From Photobacterium halotolerans DSM 18316 (lineage in GTDB: Bacteria > Pseudomonadota > Gammaproteobacteria > Enterobacterales > Vibrionaceae), in assembly GCF_000425165.1 (NCBI RefSeq), contig NZ_KE384324.1, forward strand, positions 1 to 55,974: a stretch of DNA of 55,974 nucleotides, in the 5' to 3' direction. Every line of letters begins with the position of its first letter. Positions within the stretch are counted from its first letter, which is position 1. Below are positions 37,860 to 50,097 of this stretch, piece by piece. The notes under the pieces were generated by a model. It had not been told where the DNA came from. It ran no database searches and saw only the letters and a program-made list of their open reading frames with translations. The translations under genes were made by a program, and so were the position numbers.

Positions 37860-40402
37860 TACTTAGTCTTCTTCGCCGCTCGTTCTTTCTTACCGGCCCG
37901 CGGCTTGCGCGCCTTGACCGATTTCTTTTTCGCCTTGTCTTTTTTCTTGGCTTTTTTGCCTTTCCTGTCGTCTTCGCTGCCAGGCTTGGCTATCACACCG
38001 GCTTTCAGCTGCTGACGGACAGAAGTGCGCTCTTTCTTCGCTTCCGCTTTGTGCTCCTGTTGCGCTTCACCGTTTTCAACGCGGTACGCTTTCAGGTTCT
38101 GACGCTGCAACCCTTCCGCTTTGCGCATCCGTTGCTGCTTCTCACGGGTTTGCGCGGTTTTACCCGGCCGGCGGGACTTTCTGCCGCCGCCCACCAGCTC
38201 GAAATCAATCTGGCGGTCATTGAGGTTGATCGCCGCGACTTTGACCTGAACCGTGTCACCCAGACGGTAAATTTTGCCGGAGGCATCCCCCACCAGTCGC
38301 TGACCGATAGGATCGAACTGATAGTAATCGTTATCGAGATTTGAGATGTGTACCAGGCCGTCAATATTAAGCTCATTAAGGCGGACAAAGAAGCCAAAGC
38401 CCGTGACATTGGCAATCACGCCTTCAAACTCATCACCGACGTGGTCCTGCATGTACTCACATTTCAGCCAGTCAGCCACATCACGCGTGGCATCATCGGC
38501 ACGACGCTCTGTCATTGAGCATTGCTCGCCCAGCACATCCATGTCGTCGAAGGAATAGTGGTAGCCACCGGTCGGGGTCCAGCGATCTTTATTGGTGCCG
38601 TTCTCTTTGGCAATCAGATACTTGATAGCACGATGCAGAGCCAGATCAGGATAGCGGCGGATCGGCGAGGTAAAGTGCGCATACGAGTTCAGGGCCAGAC
38701 CGAAATGACCCAGGTTCTCTGCCTGATACACCGCCTGCTTCATGGAACGTAACAGCATGGTCTGGATCAGTTCTTTGTCCGGGCGATTCTGGATCGCCGC
38801 TGCCAGGTGAGCATAATCACTCGGAGCAGGCTCCAGACCACCGGTCAGATTCAGGCCCAGCTCGCCGAGGAAATCCCGGAAGCCTGTCAGGCGTTCTTCG
38901 CCCGGGGTATCATGCACCCGGTACAGCGCCGGCTCTTTGGCTTTTTCCACCAGCTTGGCGGAAGCCACATTGGCCATGATCATACATTCTTCGATGATCT
39001 TGTGGGCATCGTTACGCTCTGACGGCACAATACGGTCAATCTTACGATCCGCATTGAAAATGAACTGGGTTTCCAGCGTTTCAAACTCAATGGCACCGCG
39101 CTGTTCACGCGCAAGCTTCAGTACTTTGTACATGCTGTACAGCTCTTCCAGGTGCGGCACCAGAGGCGCATAACGCTGACGCAGCTCCTCGTCCCCTTCC
39201 AGCATCTTGCTGACTTTGGTGTACGTCAGACGGGCATGGGAGTTCATCACGGCTTCGTAATGCCGGTAGCCGGACAGTTTGCCGGCCGCTGAAATGGTCA
39301 TCTCGCAGACCATACACAGACGGTCAACCTGAGGGTTGAGCGAGCACAGGCCGTTCGACAGCACTTCAGGCAGCATAGGGATCACCTGAGCCGGGAAGTA
39401 GACCGAGTTACCACGGTTTATCGCTTCTTTATCCAGCGCGCTGTCAGGACGCACATAGTAGCTGACATCGGCAATAGCCACCCATAAACGCCAGCCACCG
39501 GATTTTTTCTTTTCACAGAACACAGCGTCATCGAAGTCACGGGCGTCTTCACCGTCGATAGTCACCAGCGGCAAATCCCGCAGATCAACACGGCCTTTCT
39601 TGGCCTCTTCCGGCACTTCTTCTTTCAGTGTCGCGACCTGCTTCTCAACCTCTGCCGGCCAGACATGGGGAATATCATAGGTACGCAGGGCAATTTCAAT
39701 TTCCATGCCCGGTGCCATGTTCTCGCCCAACACTTCCACAATTTTACCGACAGCATTGTACTGACGGGTGGCGCGCTGGGTGATTTCCACCACCACGACG
39801 TTACCCATGCGGGCACCCTGGCGCACTTCCTGCGGGATCACGATATCCTGCGAGATGCGTGAATCATCCGGCACGACAAAGCCCATACCGTCTTCAATAA
39901 AATAGCGACCGACAATCTGGCCGCTGTATTCCTGCAGCACACGGACAATCCGCCCTTCACGGCGGCCACGCTTATCAACGCCTGCCACCTGAACCAGAAC
40001 GTAATCACCATGAATAACACCGCGCATCTGATGAGACGGTAACAGCAGGTCATCTTGACGGGCCATGCCGCTGCCTTCAGGGCGCACAAAGCCAAAGCCG
40101 TCTTTATGGCCGATAACATGGCCTTTAATCAAATCCAGCCTTTCCGGCAGTGCGTAACACTGGCGGCGGGTATACACCAGCTGGCCGTCGCGCTCCATGG
40201 CGCGCAATCGGCGGCGAAGGCCTTCGTACTGGTCTTCGCCCTGCAATTTCAGCTCGGTAAACAGCTGGTCGCGATTAACAGGTGTACTAAAGCCGCGAAC
40301 CACTTCCAGAATGAATTCACGGCTTGGGATTGGGTTTTCGTAATTTTGAGCTTCCCGCTCGCGGAAAGGATCGACGGGTAAATCAGTTGTACCTTTGGAC
40401 AT
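37859..40402 (-). CDS. rnr: ribonuclease R
   Basis: A processive 3'-5' exoribonuclease of the RNB family that degrades structured RNA and helps in trans-translation and rRNA quality control. Order: N-terminal helix-turn-helix and cold-shock domains, the RNB catalytic domain ([20 protein letters not shown] with the metal-binding aspartates), an S1 domain ([32 protein letters not shown]), then a Lys/Arg-rich tail over the last 100 residues. I start at the ATG at 40402 (847 residues, [19 protein letters not shown]); the open frame extends 17 codons further upstream. The tail is longer than I recall for E. coli RNase R (813 residues). Confidence 0.95.
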   Translation of the reverse strand: MSKGTTDLPVDPFREREAQNYENPIPSREFILEVVRGFSTPVNRDQLFTELKLQGEDQYEGLRRRLRAMERDGQLVYTRRQCYALPERLDLIKGHVIGHKDGFGFVRPEGSGMARQDDLLLPSHQMRGVIHGDYVLVQVAGVDKRGRREGRIVRVLQEYSGQIVGRYFIEDGMGFVVPDDSRISQDIVIPQEVRQGARMGNVVVVEITQRATRQYNAVGKIVEVLGENMAPGMEIEIALRTYDIPHVWPAEVEKQVATLKEEVPEEAKKGRVDLRDLPLVTIDGEDARDFDDAVFCEKKKSGGWRLWVAIADVSYYVRPDSALDKEAINRGNSVYFPAQVIPMLPEVLSNGLCSLNPQVDRLCMVCEMTISAAGKLSGYRHYEAVMNSHARLTYTKVSKMLEGDEELRQRYAPLVPHLEELYSMYKVLKLAREQRGAIEFETLETQFIFNADRKIDRIVPSERNDAHKIIEECMIMANVASAKLVEKAKEPALYRVHDTPGEERLTGFRDFLGELGLNLTGGLEPAPSDYAHLAAAIQNRPDKELIQTMLLRSMKQAVYQAENLGHFGLALNSYAHFTSPIRRYPDLALHRAIKYLIAKENGTNKDRWTPTGGYHYSFDDMDVLGEQCSMTERRADDATRDVADWLKCEYMQDHVGDEFEGVIANVTGFGFFVRLNELNIDGLVHISNLDNDYYQFDPIGQRLVGDASGKIYRLGDTVQVKVAAINLNDRQIDFELVGGGRKSRRPGKTAQTREKQQRMRKAEGLQRQNLKAYRVENGEAQQEHKAEAKKERTSVRQQLKAGVIAKPGSEDDRKGKKAKKKDKAKKKSVKARKPRAGKKERAAKKTK

Positions 40403-40661
40403 AAAATAATCCGTATTGGCAGCCAGATACCCTAAGTATATCCCTGCCATCAATAATTAGTTGGGAGCAGGTCAAATTCCGCTCCAATAAATGAAGATAA
40501 TATCTGCGTGTGAATCAGTCGCTTACACGCTTGTTTTGTGAGCCTGCCTGTCACCGGCAACTCAAGCAACGCGACAAGTTAAATGCCGCTCAGATCACAT
40601 TCTAAGCGCTAACTGCCTGAAAAGATACCGCAGGCCAAAAATCACCACGGTAAGAGGGAGG

Positions 40662-41288
40662 TTACCAGAAGCTCTCTCGTCGCTTCGCGCGAGCAATCAC
40701 ATTGGAAGGCATACGCTGCTCTAAATTGCGGCGTAACTGAGTAATCTTTTTGTGGGTGCGGCCGTCTGCCGTGACCGACTGATACAGCCAGCGGTAGGCA
40801 TCTTCGTAATCCAACGGGCTGCCATAGTCATTGAGCAGCAACTCGGCAAGCTGAATACGTGCTGCCAGATGTCCCATGGCCGCCGCTTCACGCAAATAAG
40901 GAATCGCACGTTCCCGATCCTGCTGCACCAGTGTGCCCCTGGCATAGTAACGGCCCAGCTGTTCCAGCGCCGAAGGCAGGCCCTGGCGAGCCGCGGTTTC
41001 CATGTAATAGAGACCCAGTTCAACGTCACGCTGCACACACACGCCCCAGGCCAGCATGTCACCATACAGAAACTGATACGCCGGCAGTTCAACACGCTCT
41101 GCCCGCACTTCAATATCCTGTACCAACTGACACTCATCGGCTTTCACGCGCTGTAACTGCTGGTTGCTCTCAAACAGATGGATCAGTTCCGCCTCTGAAT
41201 ACAAAGGCACAGCATCCCCAACATCTGTAATCGCTTTGGCCGGCATCGCCGCCATTAACGCTGAAAGCACTATTGCACGCAGAACCAT
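40662..41288 (-). CDS. motX: sodium-driven polar flagellar motor protein MotX
   Basis: A 208-residue periplasmic protein with a signal peptide (about 1-19, ending AKA) and Sel1-like repeats (LGLYYMETAARQGLPSALEQLGRYYARGTLVQQD and AIPYLREAAAMGHLAARIQLAELLL). The text matches MotX of Vibrio, which with MotY forms the T ring and is needed for PomA/PomB stator assembly. It sits downstream of purA, where motX lies in Vibrio. It implies a sodium-driven polar flagellum. The gene may be read from its own promoter, since a terminator ends purA. Confidence 0.92.
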   Translation of the reverse strand: MVLRAIVLSALMAAMPAKAITDVGDAVPLYSEAELIHLFESNQQLQRVKADECQLVQDIEVRAERVELPAYQFLYGDMLAWGVCVQRDVELGLYYMETAARQGLPSALEQLGRYYARGTLVQQDRERAIPYLREAAAMGHLAARIQLAELLLNDYGSPLDYEDAYRWLYQSVTADGRTHKKITQLRRNLEQRMPSNVIARAKRRESFW

Positions 41289-41424
41289 TCCGCTCTCTCT
41301 TTACATTGAAACATTACGACTGGACTCAGCCACATTTCTTCGCTGAAAACGATAAAAACCCGGCGGTATGAACCTTATCGACCAGAGGCAAACAGACTTT
41401 AGCCAAAATTTCAGAAAGCGAACA

Positions 41425-41454
41425 ACAAAAAGCCAACCCTAAGGTTGGCTTTTG
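41425..41454 (-). terminator. intrinsic terminator of purA
   Basis: On the minus strand AAAAGCCAACC, a short loop and GGTTGGCTTTTT form a strong stem, 25 bases past the purA stop. Confidence 0.88.
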
Positions 41455-41479
41455 AGCATCAGGTCAAATCGCTCAGCAA

Positions 41480-42811
<1,332 letters not shown>

Positions 42812-42900
42812 CTAGCACCTTACAAATTTGCTTGCAGTCATTTTTTGACCATGACCCAGAAAATCGAAAGGCAGGCTTCACGAATACCCCACATCAGGAT

Positions 42901-43095
42901 TTACAGCTGGCTGAACATGATATAAGCAATAACGCTGCCAGCGACAACTAAACAACCGCCTATACGGCGTAATGTCTGATCATCCTGGCTGCTCAACTGA
43001 TGAATCAGTTCGCGCCAGCCTCTGGGTGCCAGCAATGGCCCCAAGCCTTCCAGAATCAGTACCAGCCCGACGGCCAGCCAGAATGTTTGACTCAT
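42901..43095 (-). CDS. DUF2065 (YjeT-type) small membrane protein
   Basis: A 64-residue protein with two hydrophobic segments (FWLAVGLVLILEGLGPLLAP and IGGCLVVAGSVIAYIMF) around a polar loop. It matches E. coli YjeT in position, between hflC and purA, and in length. The function is unknown. A terminator at 43132-43174 separates it from hflC, so it must depend on readthrough or its own promoter. Confidence 0.85.
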   Translation of the reverse strand: MSQTFWLAVGLVLILEGLGPLLAPRGWRELIHQLSSQDDQTLRRIGGCLVVAGSVIAYIMFSQL

Positions 43096-43131
43096 CTTTA
43101 CCCCGCTATCGGCTCACAGTCCCCAGGTATC

Positions 43132-43174
43132 GGACAAAAAAAAGACAAGGCCAGCGCCTTGTCTTTTTTGTCCG
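43132..43174 (-). terminator. intrinsic terminator of the hflKC transcript
   Basis: GGACAAAAAAAAGACAAGGC, a short loop and GCCTTGTCTTTTTTGTCC form a long stem with T runs on both strands. It lies 13 bases past the hflC stop. Confidence 0.9.
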
Positions 43175-43186
43175 CACTGAACCCTA

Positions 43187-44185
43187 TTAGTTCAGGCCGT
43201 TCGACTCTTTCATGTATTTGAAGAAATCACTGTTCGGATCCACCACCAGAATATCCTGTTTGGAACTGAAGCTGTTTTCGTACGCTTTCAAAGAACGCAG
43301 GAAGTTGTAAAACTCCGGATCCTTGTTAAACGCAGTCGCATAGATATCTGCGGCTTTCGCTTCGGCATCACCGCGCTGAATACGGGCAATACGTTCTGCT
43401 TCAGAAATAATCTTGGCGACTTCCAGCTCAGACTGAGCACGGATAACCTCGGCTTTTTCACGGCCCTGAGAACGGTGCTTACGGGCAACCGATTCACGTT
43501 CGGCGCGCATACGGCGATAGATAGACTCGCTGATCTCATCCGGCAGGTTGATTTTCTTCATCCGGAAATCAACCACTTCGATACCAAGGTCACGGGCACT
43601 GATCTGAGTTTCAGCCAGTACATCTGCCATGATCTGGTCACGTTCGCCTTCCAGCTCTCGCTTGGGAGCCACTTCCTGAACAATTTCAGATGCAATGGCC
43701 ACACTTTCATCAACGGGTGCAGCAGCGCCATCATCCACGTTGTTGCCACGATCCGGACCAGACACTATCTGTTTGATCTCTTTCGCACCGATCTGAGCTC
43801 GCAGGCTGTCAACAACTTTACGTTTCAGCAGTCCTTCCGCCGTTGCGGTATTACCGCCACCGGTTGCCAGATAATACTGACCGAAGTCCTGGATACGCCA
43901 CTTCACATAGGTATCGATGATCACGTCTTTTTTCTCAGAAGTGACAAAACGGTCAGCCTGATCATCCATGGTCTGAATGCGGGCATCCAGTTTACGGACA
44001 CGATCAAATACCGGTACTTTGAAGTGCAGGCCAGGCTCATACACACGCGTCATGTTGCTAGTGTCATCTTTAATGATTCGCCCGAAGCGAACCACAATAC
44101 CACGCTCGCCTTCTTTGACGACGAAAAGGGACATCAACACCAGAGCGATGAGAATGACTACGAGCGGGATAATTAACTTACGCAT
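43187..44185 (-). CDS. hflC: HflC, subunit of the FtsH-regulating complex
   Basis: A 332-residue stomatin/prohibitin-family protein. It has an N-terminal membrane anchor (about 4-24), then the SPFH/Band-7 domain (GERGIVVRFGRI) and a coiled coil in the periplasm. With HflK it forms large cages that hold FtsH and restrain its proteolysis. It is 2 bases from hflK on the same strand, an operon. Confidence 0.95.
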   Translation of the reverse strand: MRKLIIPLVVILIALVLMSLFVVKEGERGIVVRFGRIIKDDTSNMTRVYEPGLHFKVPVFDRVRKLDARIQTMDDQADRFVTSEKKDVIIDTYVKWRIQDFGQYYLATGGGNTATAEGLLKRKVVDSLRAQIGAKEIKQIVSGPDRGNNVDDGAAAPVDESVAIASEIVQEVAPKRELEGERDQIMADVLAETQISARDLGIEVVDFRMKKINLPDEISESIYRRMRAERESVARKHRSQGREKAEVIRAQSELEVAKIISEAERIARIQRGDAEAKAADIYATAFNKDPEFYNFLRSLKAYENSFSSKQDILVVDPNSDFFKYMKESNGLN

Positions 44186-44187
44186 AA

Positions 44188-45342
44188 TTAATATCTCCCC
44201 TGACGACCAGTATCAGCACGAGGTGCCACCGAAGTAGGATTCGCATTTTCCGTCTTCTCTAACTCAATACCGTACGAGCTGGATGGACTCATTTGCTGCT
44301 TACTGTCTCCGGACTGATTGATCAGCTTGTCCAAAGGCAGATACAACAGATTGCCACCGGATTCCGAGTCCACCATCACTTTGCTGGTGTTGGAGTAAAC
44401 GCGCTCCATGGTGTCCAGGTACAAGCGATTACGAGTTACTTCTTTCGCGGCATTGTACTCAGGTAACAGTTTCTCAAATTGAGCCACTTCACCCAGTGCA
44501 CCGTTAACCACTTTCTCGGTATAACCTTCCGCTTCTTTCTTCAGACGCTCAGCACGGCCTGTCGCTTTCGGCAGGATATCGTTGCTGTAGGCTTCTGCTT
44601 CGCGCACAAAGCGCTCCTCATCCTCACGGGCCGCAATCGCATCATCAAATGCATCTTGTACCGCTTCCGGCGGACGGGCCGACTGGAAGTTCACGTCCAC
44701 CACCAGAATACCCATATCATATTTATCGATAATCTTATCGATATCAGTCTGAGTATTGGCACGAATAGTCTGGCGACCACGGGTCAGGGCTTCATCCATC
44801 GTGGAGTCACCGATCACCGCACGCAGAGCTGAATCCGTCGCCTGATGCAAACTGTCGTCCGCATTGGTCACACTGAACAGATACTTCTGTGCGTCAGACA
44901 CCCTGTACTGGACTTCCATTTCAACTCTCAGTACGTTTTCATCCTTTGTCAGCATCAGGCCTGAGCTGCGCAAAGAACGAATCGCCTGTATGTTGACCAA
45001 CTCAACATCGTCGATGAAGGTAGGTTTCCAGTTCAGACCAGGATCGACCATTTCATAGAATTTACCAAACCGAAGTACGACGCCACGCTCTGCTTCGCCA
45101 ACAGTGTAAAACCCAGAAAATCCCCAAATCGCAGCCGCGATAACAGCAATAACACCTAAGCCGACAGCACCGCCGCCGCTTGAAGGTCCACGCTTATTCC
45201 CAAAAATACCACCAAACTTACGACTCAGTTTTGCAAACACTTCATCGAGATCAGGCGGCCCTTGTTCACGACCACCACGATTATTGTTCCCCCAAGGGTC
45301 CTTATCGCGGCCACCGTTGTTTCCAGGCTCATTCCACGCCAT
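44188..45342 (-). CDS. hflK: HflK, subunit of the FtsH-regulating complex
   Basis: A 384-residue partner of HflC. A Gly/Asn-rich cytoplasmic head (MAWNEPGNNGGRDKDPWG) leads to a membrane segment at about 60-78, the SPFH domain (ERGVVLRFGKFYEMVDPGLNW), and a coiled coil. The chain ends in a variable Ser/Asn-rich tail. It is followed directly by hflC; hflX lies upstream by 54 bases. Confidence 0.95.
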   Translation of the reverse strand: MAWNEPGNNGGRDKDPWGNNNRGGREQGPPDLDEVFAKLSRKFGGIFGNKRGPSSGGGAVGLGVIAVIAAAIWGFSGFYTVGEAERGVVLRFGKFYEMVDPGLNWKPTFIDDVELVNIQAIRSLRSSGLMLTKDENVLRVEMEVQYRVSDAQKYLFSVTNADDSLHQATDSALRAVIGDSTMDEALTRGRQTIRANTQTDIDKIIDKYDMGILVVDVNFQSARPPEAVQDAFDDAIAAREDEERFVREAEAYSNDILPKATGRAERLKKEAEGYTEKVVNGALGEVAQFEKLLPEYNAAKEVTRNRLYLDTMERVYSNTSKVMVDSESGGNLLYLPLDKLINQSGDSKQQMSPSSSYGIELEKTENANPTSVAPRADTGRQGRY

Positions 45343-45396
45343 TATAGAACTCCATCAATATGATATGACGACAGTTTTTATTACTCTAGCAGTCCA

Positions 45397-46686
45397 TCAG
45401 GCAAGGATAAAGTCATCCAGCCCCTGGTGCTCTCTTTTTTGCAGTCGAGCCCATTCTGCGATGGGTAAACGTACATCCAGTATCAGGTTACCATTTTCTT
45501 CATACTCTTCCCTGACAATCGCCCCAAGCTGATAAAACTTGCTCCGGAAGCGACCAACCACCGCCGGCGGCAGGCACAGAGTATGGGTGACCATAGTCCC
45601 GGACAGCCGTTCCGTCAGTGCCGTGAACAGCACATCAATACCTGTTCCTTCACGGGCAGAAACCCAGACCCGCCGTGGAATACCGTCTTCGTCGCGCTCA
45701 ATACGCGGCTCAGCCTCTTCCAGGTTGTCGATCTTATTCATGACAACCAGCACCGGGACATCACTGGCATCGATCTCTTCCAGTACCGTGTTGACCGCAT
45801 CGATATTTTCCCGATAACGCTCATCACTGGCATCCACCACATGTAACAACAACGCGGCTTCCTGGGTTTCTTTCAGTGTGGCTTTAAACGCGGCCACCAG
45901 ATCATGAGGAAGATGACGAATAAATCCGACCGTATCGGCCAGGATACTGGTCCCCACATCGTCCACATCGATTTTCCGCAACGTCGGATCCAAGGTGGCG
46001 AACAGCTGATCCGCGGCATACACCCCGGCATCGGTCACCCGGTTAAACAGGGTGGACTTACCGGCGTTGGTATAACCGACTAGCGAAATTGTCGGAATAT
46101 CTGCCCGGCTTCTGGCCCGGCGGCCCTGATCCCGCTGTTTGGATACCTTATCCAAACGGCGCAGAATCGCCTTGATCCTTTCGCGCAGTAAACGACGGTC
46201 AGTTTCAAGCTGAGTTTCACCCGGTCCGCGCAGACCTATCCCGCCCTTCTGTCGTTCAAGGTGGGTCCAGCCGCGGATCAAACGCGTAGAAATATGACGT
46301 AACTGCGCCAGCTCGACCTGCAGCTTACCCTCATGGGTACGCGCGCGCTGAGCGAAGATATCCAAGATCAATCCGGTTCTGTCCAGAACCCGGCATTTGC
46401 ACAGCCGCTCCAGGTTTCGCTCCTGGGCAGGCGAGAGTGAATGGTTAAAAATGACGATCTCGGCGTTTTCCGCCCTGACCGCATCGGCAATTTCCTGTGC
46501 TTTACCTTCTCCCACGTAATACTTAGGGTGGGGAGACTGTCGGCTGCCTGTGATCACACGCAGCTTATTGACTCCCGCCGAGGAGACCAGCATTTCAAAC
46601 TCGCTGAGATCTTCCCATTCCCCGTCTTGCGTGAAGTTGATATGAACAAGAATTGCCTGTTCACCGGCTTCATAACGGTCAAACAA
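45397..46686 (-). CDS. hflX: ribosome-rescue GTPase HflX
   Basis: A 429-residue TRAFAC GTPase that splits stalled or heat-damaged ribosomes. The N-terminal HflX domain contains PHPKYYVGEGKAQEI and RLIRGWTHLERQKGGIGLRGPGETQLETDRRLL; the G domain has VGYTNAGKSTLFN, DTVGFI and NKID. It lies 25 bases after hfq, the standard hfq-hflX-hflK-hflC order. Confidence 0.97.
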   Translation of the reverse strand: MFDRYEAGEQAILVHINFTQDGEWEDLSEFEMLVSSAGVNKLRVITGSRQSPHPKYYVGEGKAQEIADAVRAENAEIVIFNHSLSPAQERNLERLCKCRVLDRTGLILDIFAQRARTHEGKLQVELAQLRHISTRLIRGWTHLERQKGGIGLRGPGETQLETDRRLLRERIKAILRRLDKVSKQRDQGRRARSRADIPTISLVGYTNAGKSTLFNRVTDAGVYAADQLFATLDPTLRKIDVDDVGTSILADTVGFIRHLPHDLVAAFKATLKETQEAALLLHVVDASDERYRENIDAVNTVLEEIDASDVPVLVVMNKIDNLEEAEPRIERDEDGIPRRVWVSAREGTGIDVLFTALTERLSGTMVTHTLCLPPAVVGRFRSKFYQLGAIVREEYEENGNLILDVRLPIAEWARLQKREHQGLDDFILA

Positions 46687-46711
46687 GCAATCAACTCCTT
46701 ATCGAAGAATA

Positions 46712-46990
<279 letters not shown>

Positions 46991-47055
46991 TTATTTGTTT
47001 GTAGTTGTATGTTGCAATAAACAATACGCAAAGCAGAGATGAGTATACACGTTAA

Positions 47056-47991
47056 TCAAACCTCACGGCTAACGGAGTTTGTGACTGTTTGTAACGCTTT
47101 CTCTACATCACTGCTATCCAACCAAGTCAGCGCTTTCCAGCTGCGAAGCCAGGTAATTTGCCGCTTGGCTAACTGACGGGTCGCACAGATTCCGCGAAAA
47201 ACCGCTTCATCCAGCGTGCAATTACCGTCAAAGTAATCCCACATCTGTCGGTATCCAACACAGCGCACTGACGGGAGATCCGGATGCAGATCCCCCCGCT
47301 CGTACAAGGCTCGAACTTCCTGTTCAAAGCCTGCTTTGATCATCTTGTCAAAGCGCTGTTCGATCCTCTGATGCAGAACAGCCCTATCCATGGGTGTTAT
47401 CGCAAATTGGTGTACCTGGTAAGGTAATGTTTCCCCCTGCGTTTGGGTCAACTCAGTTAAAGTTTTACCTGAAATTCGGAAAACTTCCAATGCCCGCGAC
47501 AATCGTTGTGGATCATTTGGATGGATCCGTGTCGCAGAGACGGGATCAATTTGTTGCAATTCTTGATGCAAAGCCAGCCAACCCTGCTCCCGGGCTTGTT
47601 GCTCAATCTCAGCACGAATAGCCGGATCAGCCTGCGGCAGTGGCGAAAGCCCCTCCAGCAATGCTTTAAAGTAGAGCATAGTGCCGCCGACCAATAATGG
47701 AATGCGACCAGCCGCCACGATATCTGCCATTTCTTTTAGGGCATCTTCACGAAAATCGGCGGCTGAATAACTTTGTGACGGATCACGAATATCGATCAGC
47801 CGATGCGGCGCCTGCGCCAGCTCAGCGGCATCCGGCTTCGCGGTACCGATATCCATATCACGGTAAATCAGTGCGGAATCCACACTGATGAGTTCAACAG
47901 GCAGCTGCTGACGTAAACGGATTGCCAGGTCGGTCTTTCCCGACGCGGTAGGCCCCATCAGAAAAATGGCCTGTGGAAGAGATTTAGTCAT
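47056..47991 (-). CDS. miaA: tRNA dimethylallyltransferase MiaA
   Basis: Adds a dimethylallyl group to A37 of tRNAs that read UNN codons, the first step towards ms2i6A. The P-loop [12 protein letters not shown] is near the N terminus, with [16 protein letters not shown] and the later [12 protein letters not shown]. The 311-residue length is normal. It overlaps the mutL end by 8 bases and is followed by hfq after 77 bases. Confidence 0.97.
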   Translation of the reverse strand: MTKSLPQAIFLMGPTASGKTDLAIRLRQQLPVELISVDSALIYRDMDIGTAKPDAAELAQAPHRLIDIRDPSQSYSAADFREDALKEMADIVAAGRIPLLVGGTMLYFKALLEGLSPLPQADPAIRAEIEQQAREQGWLALHQELQQIDPVSATRIHPNDPQRLSRALEVFRISGKTLTELTQTQGETLPYQVHQFAITPMDRAVLHQRIEQRFDKMIKAGFEQEVRALYERGDLHPDLPSVRCVGYRQMWDYFDGNCTLDEAVFRGICATRQLAKRQITWLRSWKALTWLDSSDVEKALQTVTNSVSREV

Positions 47992-50083
47992 GTTTAAACG
48001 CTTCTAATGCCGGCTGCAAATCGACCGGACGCAGCAACCGGGAATAATAAGATTCCAGGGTACTCCCCCAGAGTTGTTCGAGCTCACCGAGCAAAGTGAT
48101 GGCCTGAGACAGGCTGAAGCGTTCACTGTGAGCCGACAGTTCGGCGGAGAGCCAATCCAGCAAAGCTTCCCAGTAATCAGCGTGACTCAGTTGTTCCCCG
48201 GCCTCTGACAGCGTGCTGAGCTGCGCCAGTAGCGCCGGGATCAGCACTTGCAGGTTCTGTTGGCGAAGCGGCAGGCTCACCGCCAGGATCACCAGTTTAT
48301 CCTGCCCTTTTGCCCGGATCTGGATACCCAGTTTCTGCAATACCGCGCTGTGCTGCCCGGCACTCTGGCTTAAGCACTGTGTGGTTGGGATCACCAGCGG
48401 GATCAGCAATGGCTGAGGTTTAAGGCCGTCATGACGGGCAAATTGCAACTGCCCTTTAATGCGCAGCTGATCCGCCTCGGTGAGCGACAACAAAGCCACA
48501 TCAGTACCATGACTGACCAGCAGATAACGCTCGGCAATCACGGTCAGCGCTTTGCCCAGTCCGTGCTCCGGCTGGCTGTTGAGTACCGGATCGCGTTTGG
48601 CCGGCTCCGGCGTGTCACGCCAGGCGTTGGCAGGTGACGTATTCTGCGGCTGGTGTGGTACCTGCTCAGGTGCCGATACAGGCGGTGTCTGCATCAATGC
48701 CTGATAGGCCGCGACTTCCGCTTTGGCAGGCGATTCTCCGCCATACTGACGAGGCGAGTGACTCCGGGCACTGGCAGCCGGGCGGGCTGACAGCGACGAG
48801 GCAACAGCGGCCTTCTCCTGCTCTGGACGACCAGCCGGGCGGGCTGAAGTGGCAGACTCATCGCTCTGGCGCCATTCTTTTGCCGGCGCTTGTCGCGGAT
48901 AGGCCGGGGTATTGGCAATGGCATCCAGAGCGTTGGAAGAAGGGGCGCGCGAGCTATCGCCGTCTGGTGCCGGATCCGACTGTCTGCTGAGCGGCATCGG
49001 CTCTTTGATCTGGCAGGCATCCGGCTGGGTGGCATCGCCGCGGGCCGATGCTCGCTCTGGTGCCGAGTACAGGCTGGTTTCAGCTCCACTCTGCTGCAAT
49101 GCACTTTGCACGCCCTGATAGATAAAATCATGCACCAGACGGGCATGGTGAAAGCGCACTTCATGCTTGGCCGGGTGAACGTTGACATCCACCTGGTGCG
49201 GGTCAACCTCAATAAACAGCACATAAGCTGCGTACTGCTCTGCGGCCAGGGCGCCTTCAAAGGCCTGACGGATAGCATGATTGATCAGCTTATCCTTCAT
49301 CATCCGGCCATTGACGTAACAGTACTGAATGTCGTTCTGTGCCCGCGCCCCTTGCGGGGTACAGATCCAGCCCGACAGACGCAGGTCGCCGTGCCCCAGC
49401 TCCAGTGACAGCGCATGTTGCAGAAATCCCTGCCCGCACACGGCGGCCAGCCGGCGCTCTTTTTGCGCCTGCGTCTCTGCCGCACGGTACTGACGGATCA
49501 GTTTACCGTTGTGACGCAGCAATATACTGGCGTCGAACCGGCTCAGTGCAATGCGCTTGAGCAGCTCATCAATATGGGCAAATTCGGTTTTTTCGGTACG
49601 GAGAAATTTACGGCGAGCCGGCGTATTGAAAAACAGATCCAAGACTTCCACTGTCGTCCCGACCGGGTGGGCGGCCGGTTTCAGCTGCACCGTCATGTCA
49701 CGCCCTTCGGCATAGGCCGACCAGGCTTCCGGTTGCGCGTCGGTACGGGATGTCAGCGTCAGACGGGATACCGAGCTGATACTCGCCAGTGCCTCGCCCC
49801 TGAAACCCAGGCTGGCGATAGCTTCCAGATCATCCAGCGTGGTAATTTTTGACGTGGCGTGACGGCTGAGCGCGAGTTGCAGCTCTTCTTTCACTATTCC
49901 TACTCCGTTATCACGGATGCGAATGGTGCGGCTGCCGCCTTTATCAATGTCGATTTCAATACGGGTTGCGCCAGCATCCAGACTGTTTTCCACCAGCTCT
50001 TTCACCACAGAAGCAGGGCGTTCCACTACTTCACCAGCGGCGATCTGGTTAGCCAGCCTGGCAGGTAATATCTGAATGGGCAT
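47984..50083 (-). CDS. mutL: DNA mismatch repair protein MutL
   Basis: A 699-residue GHKL ATPase that links MutS to MutH and UvrD. N-terminal ATPase motifs: [23 protein letters not shown] and [10 protein letters not shown]; a C-terminal dimerisation domain occupies about the last 190 residues. A disordered linker (about 335-500) rich in Pro, Ala, Ser and Gln joins them. The metal-binding endonuclease motif of MutH-lacking bacteria is not seen at the C terminus, which agrees with a Dam/MutH-type system. Confidence 0.96.
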   Translation of the reverse strand: MPIQILPARLANQIAAGEVVERPASVVKELVENSLDAGATRIEIDIDKGGSRTIRIRDNGVGIVKEELQLALSRHATSKITTLDDLEAIASLGFRGEALASISSVSRLTLTSRTDAQPEAWSAYAEGRDMTVQLKPAAHPVGTTVEVLDLFFNTPARRKFLRTEKTEFAHIDELLKRIALSRFDASILLRHNGKLIRQYRAAETQAQKERRLAAVCGQGFLQHALSLELGHGDLRLSGWICTPQGARAQNDIQYCYVNGRMMKDKLINHAIRQAFEGALAAEQYAAYVLFIEVDPHQVDVNVHPAKHEVRFHHARLVHDFIYQGVQSALQQSGAETSLYSAPERASARGDATQPDACQIKEPMPLSRQSDPAPDGDSSRAPSSNALDAIANTPAYPRQAPAKEWRQSDESATSARPAGRPEQEKAAVASSLSARPAASARSHSPRQYGGESPAKAEVAAYQALMQTPPVSAPEQVPHQPQNTSPANAWRDTPEPAKRDPVLNSQPEHGLGKALTVIAERYLLVSHGTDVALLSLTEADQLRIKGQLQFARHDGLKPQPLLIPLVIPTTQCLSQSAGQHSAVLQKLGIQIRAKGQDKLVILAVSLPLRQQNLQVLIPALLAQLSTLSEAGEQLSHADYWEALLDWLSAELSAHSERFSLSQAITLLGELEQLWGSTLESYYSRLLRPVDLQPALEAFKHD

Positions 50084-50097
50084 AATCAGGTCTGCAA

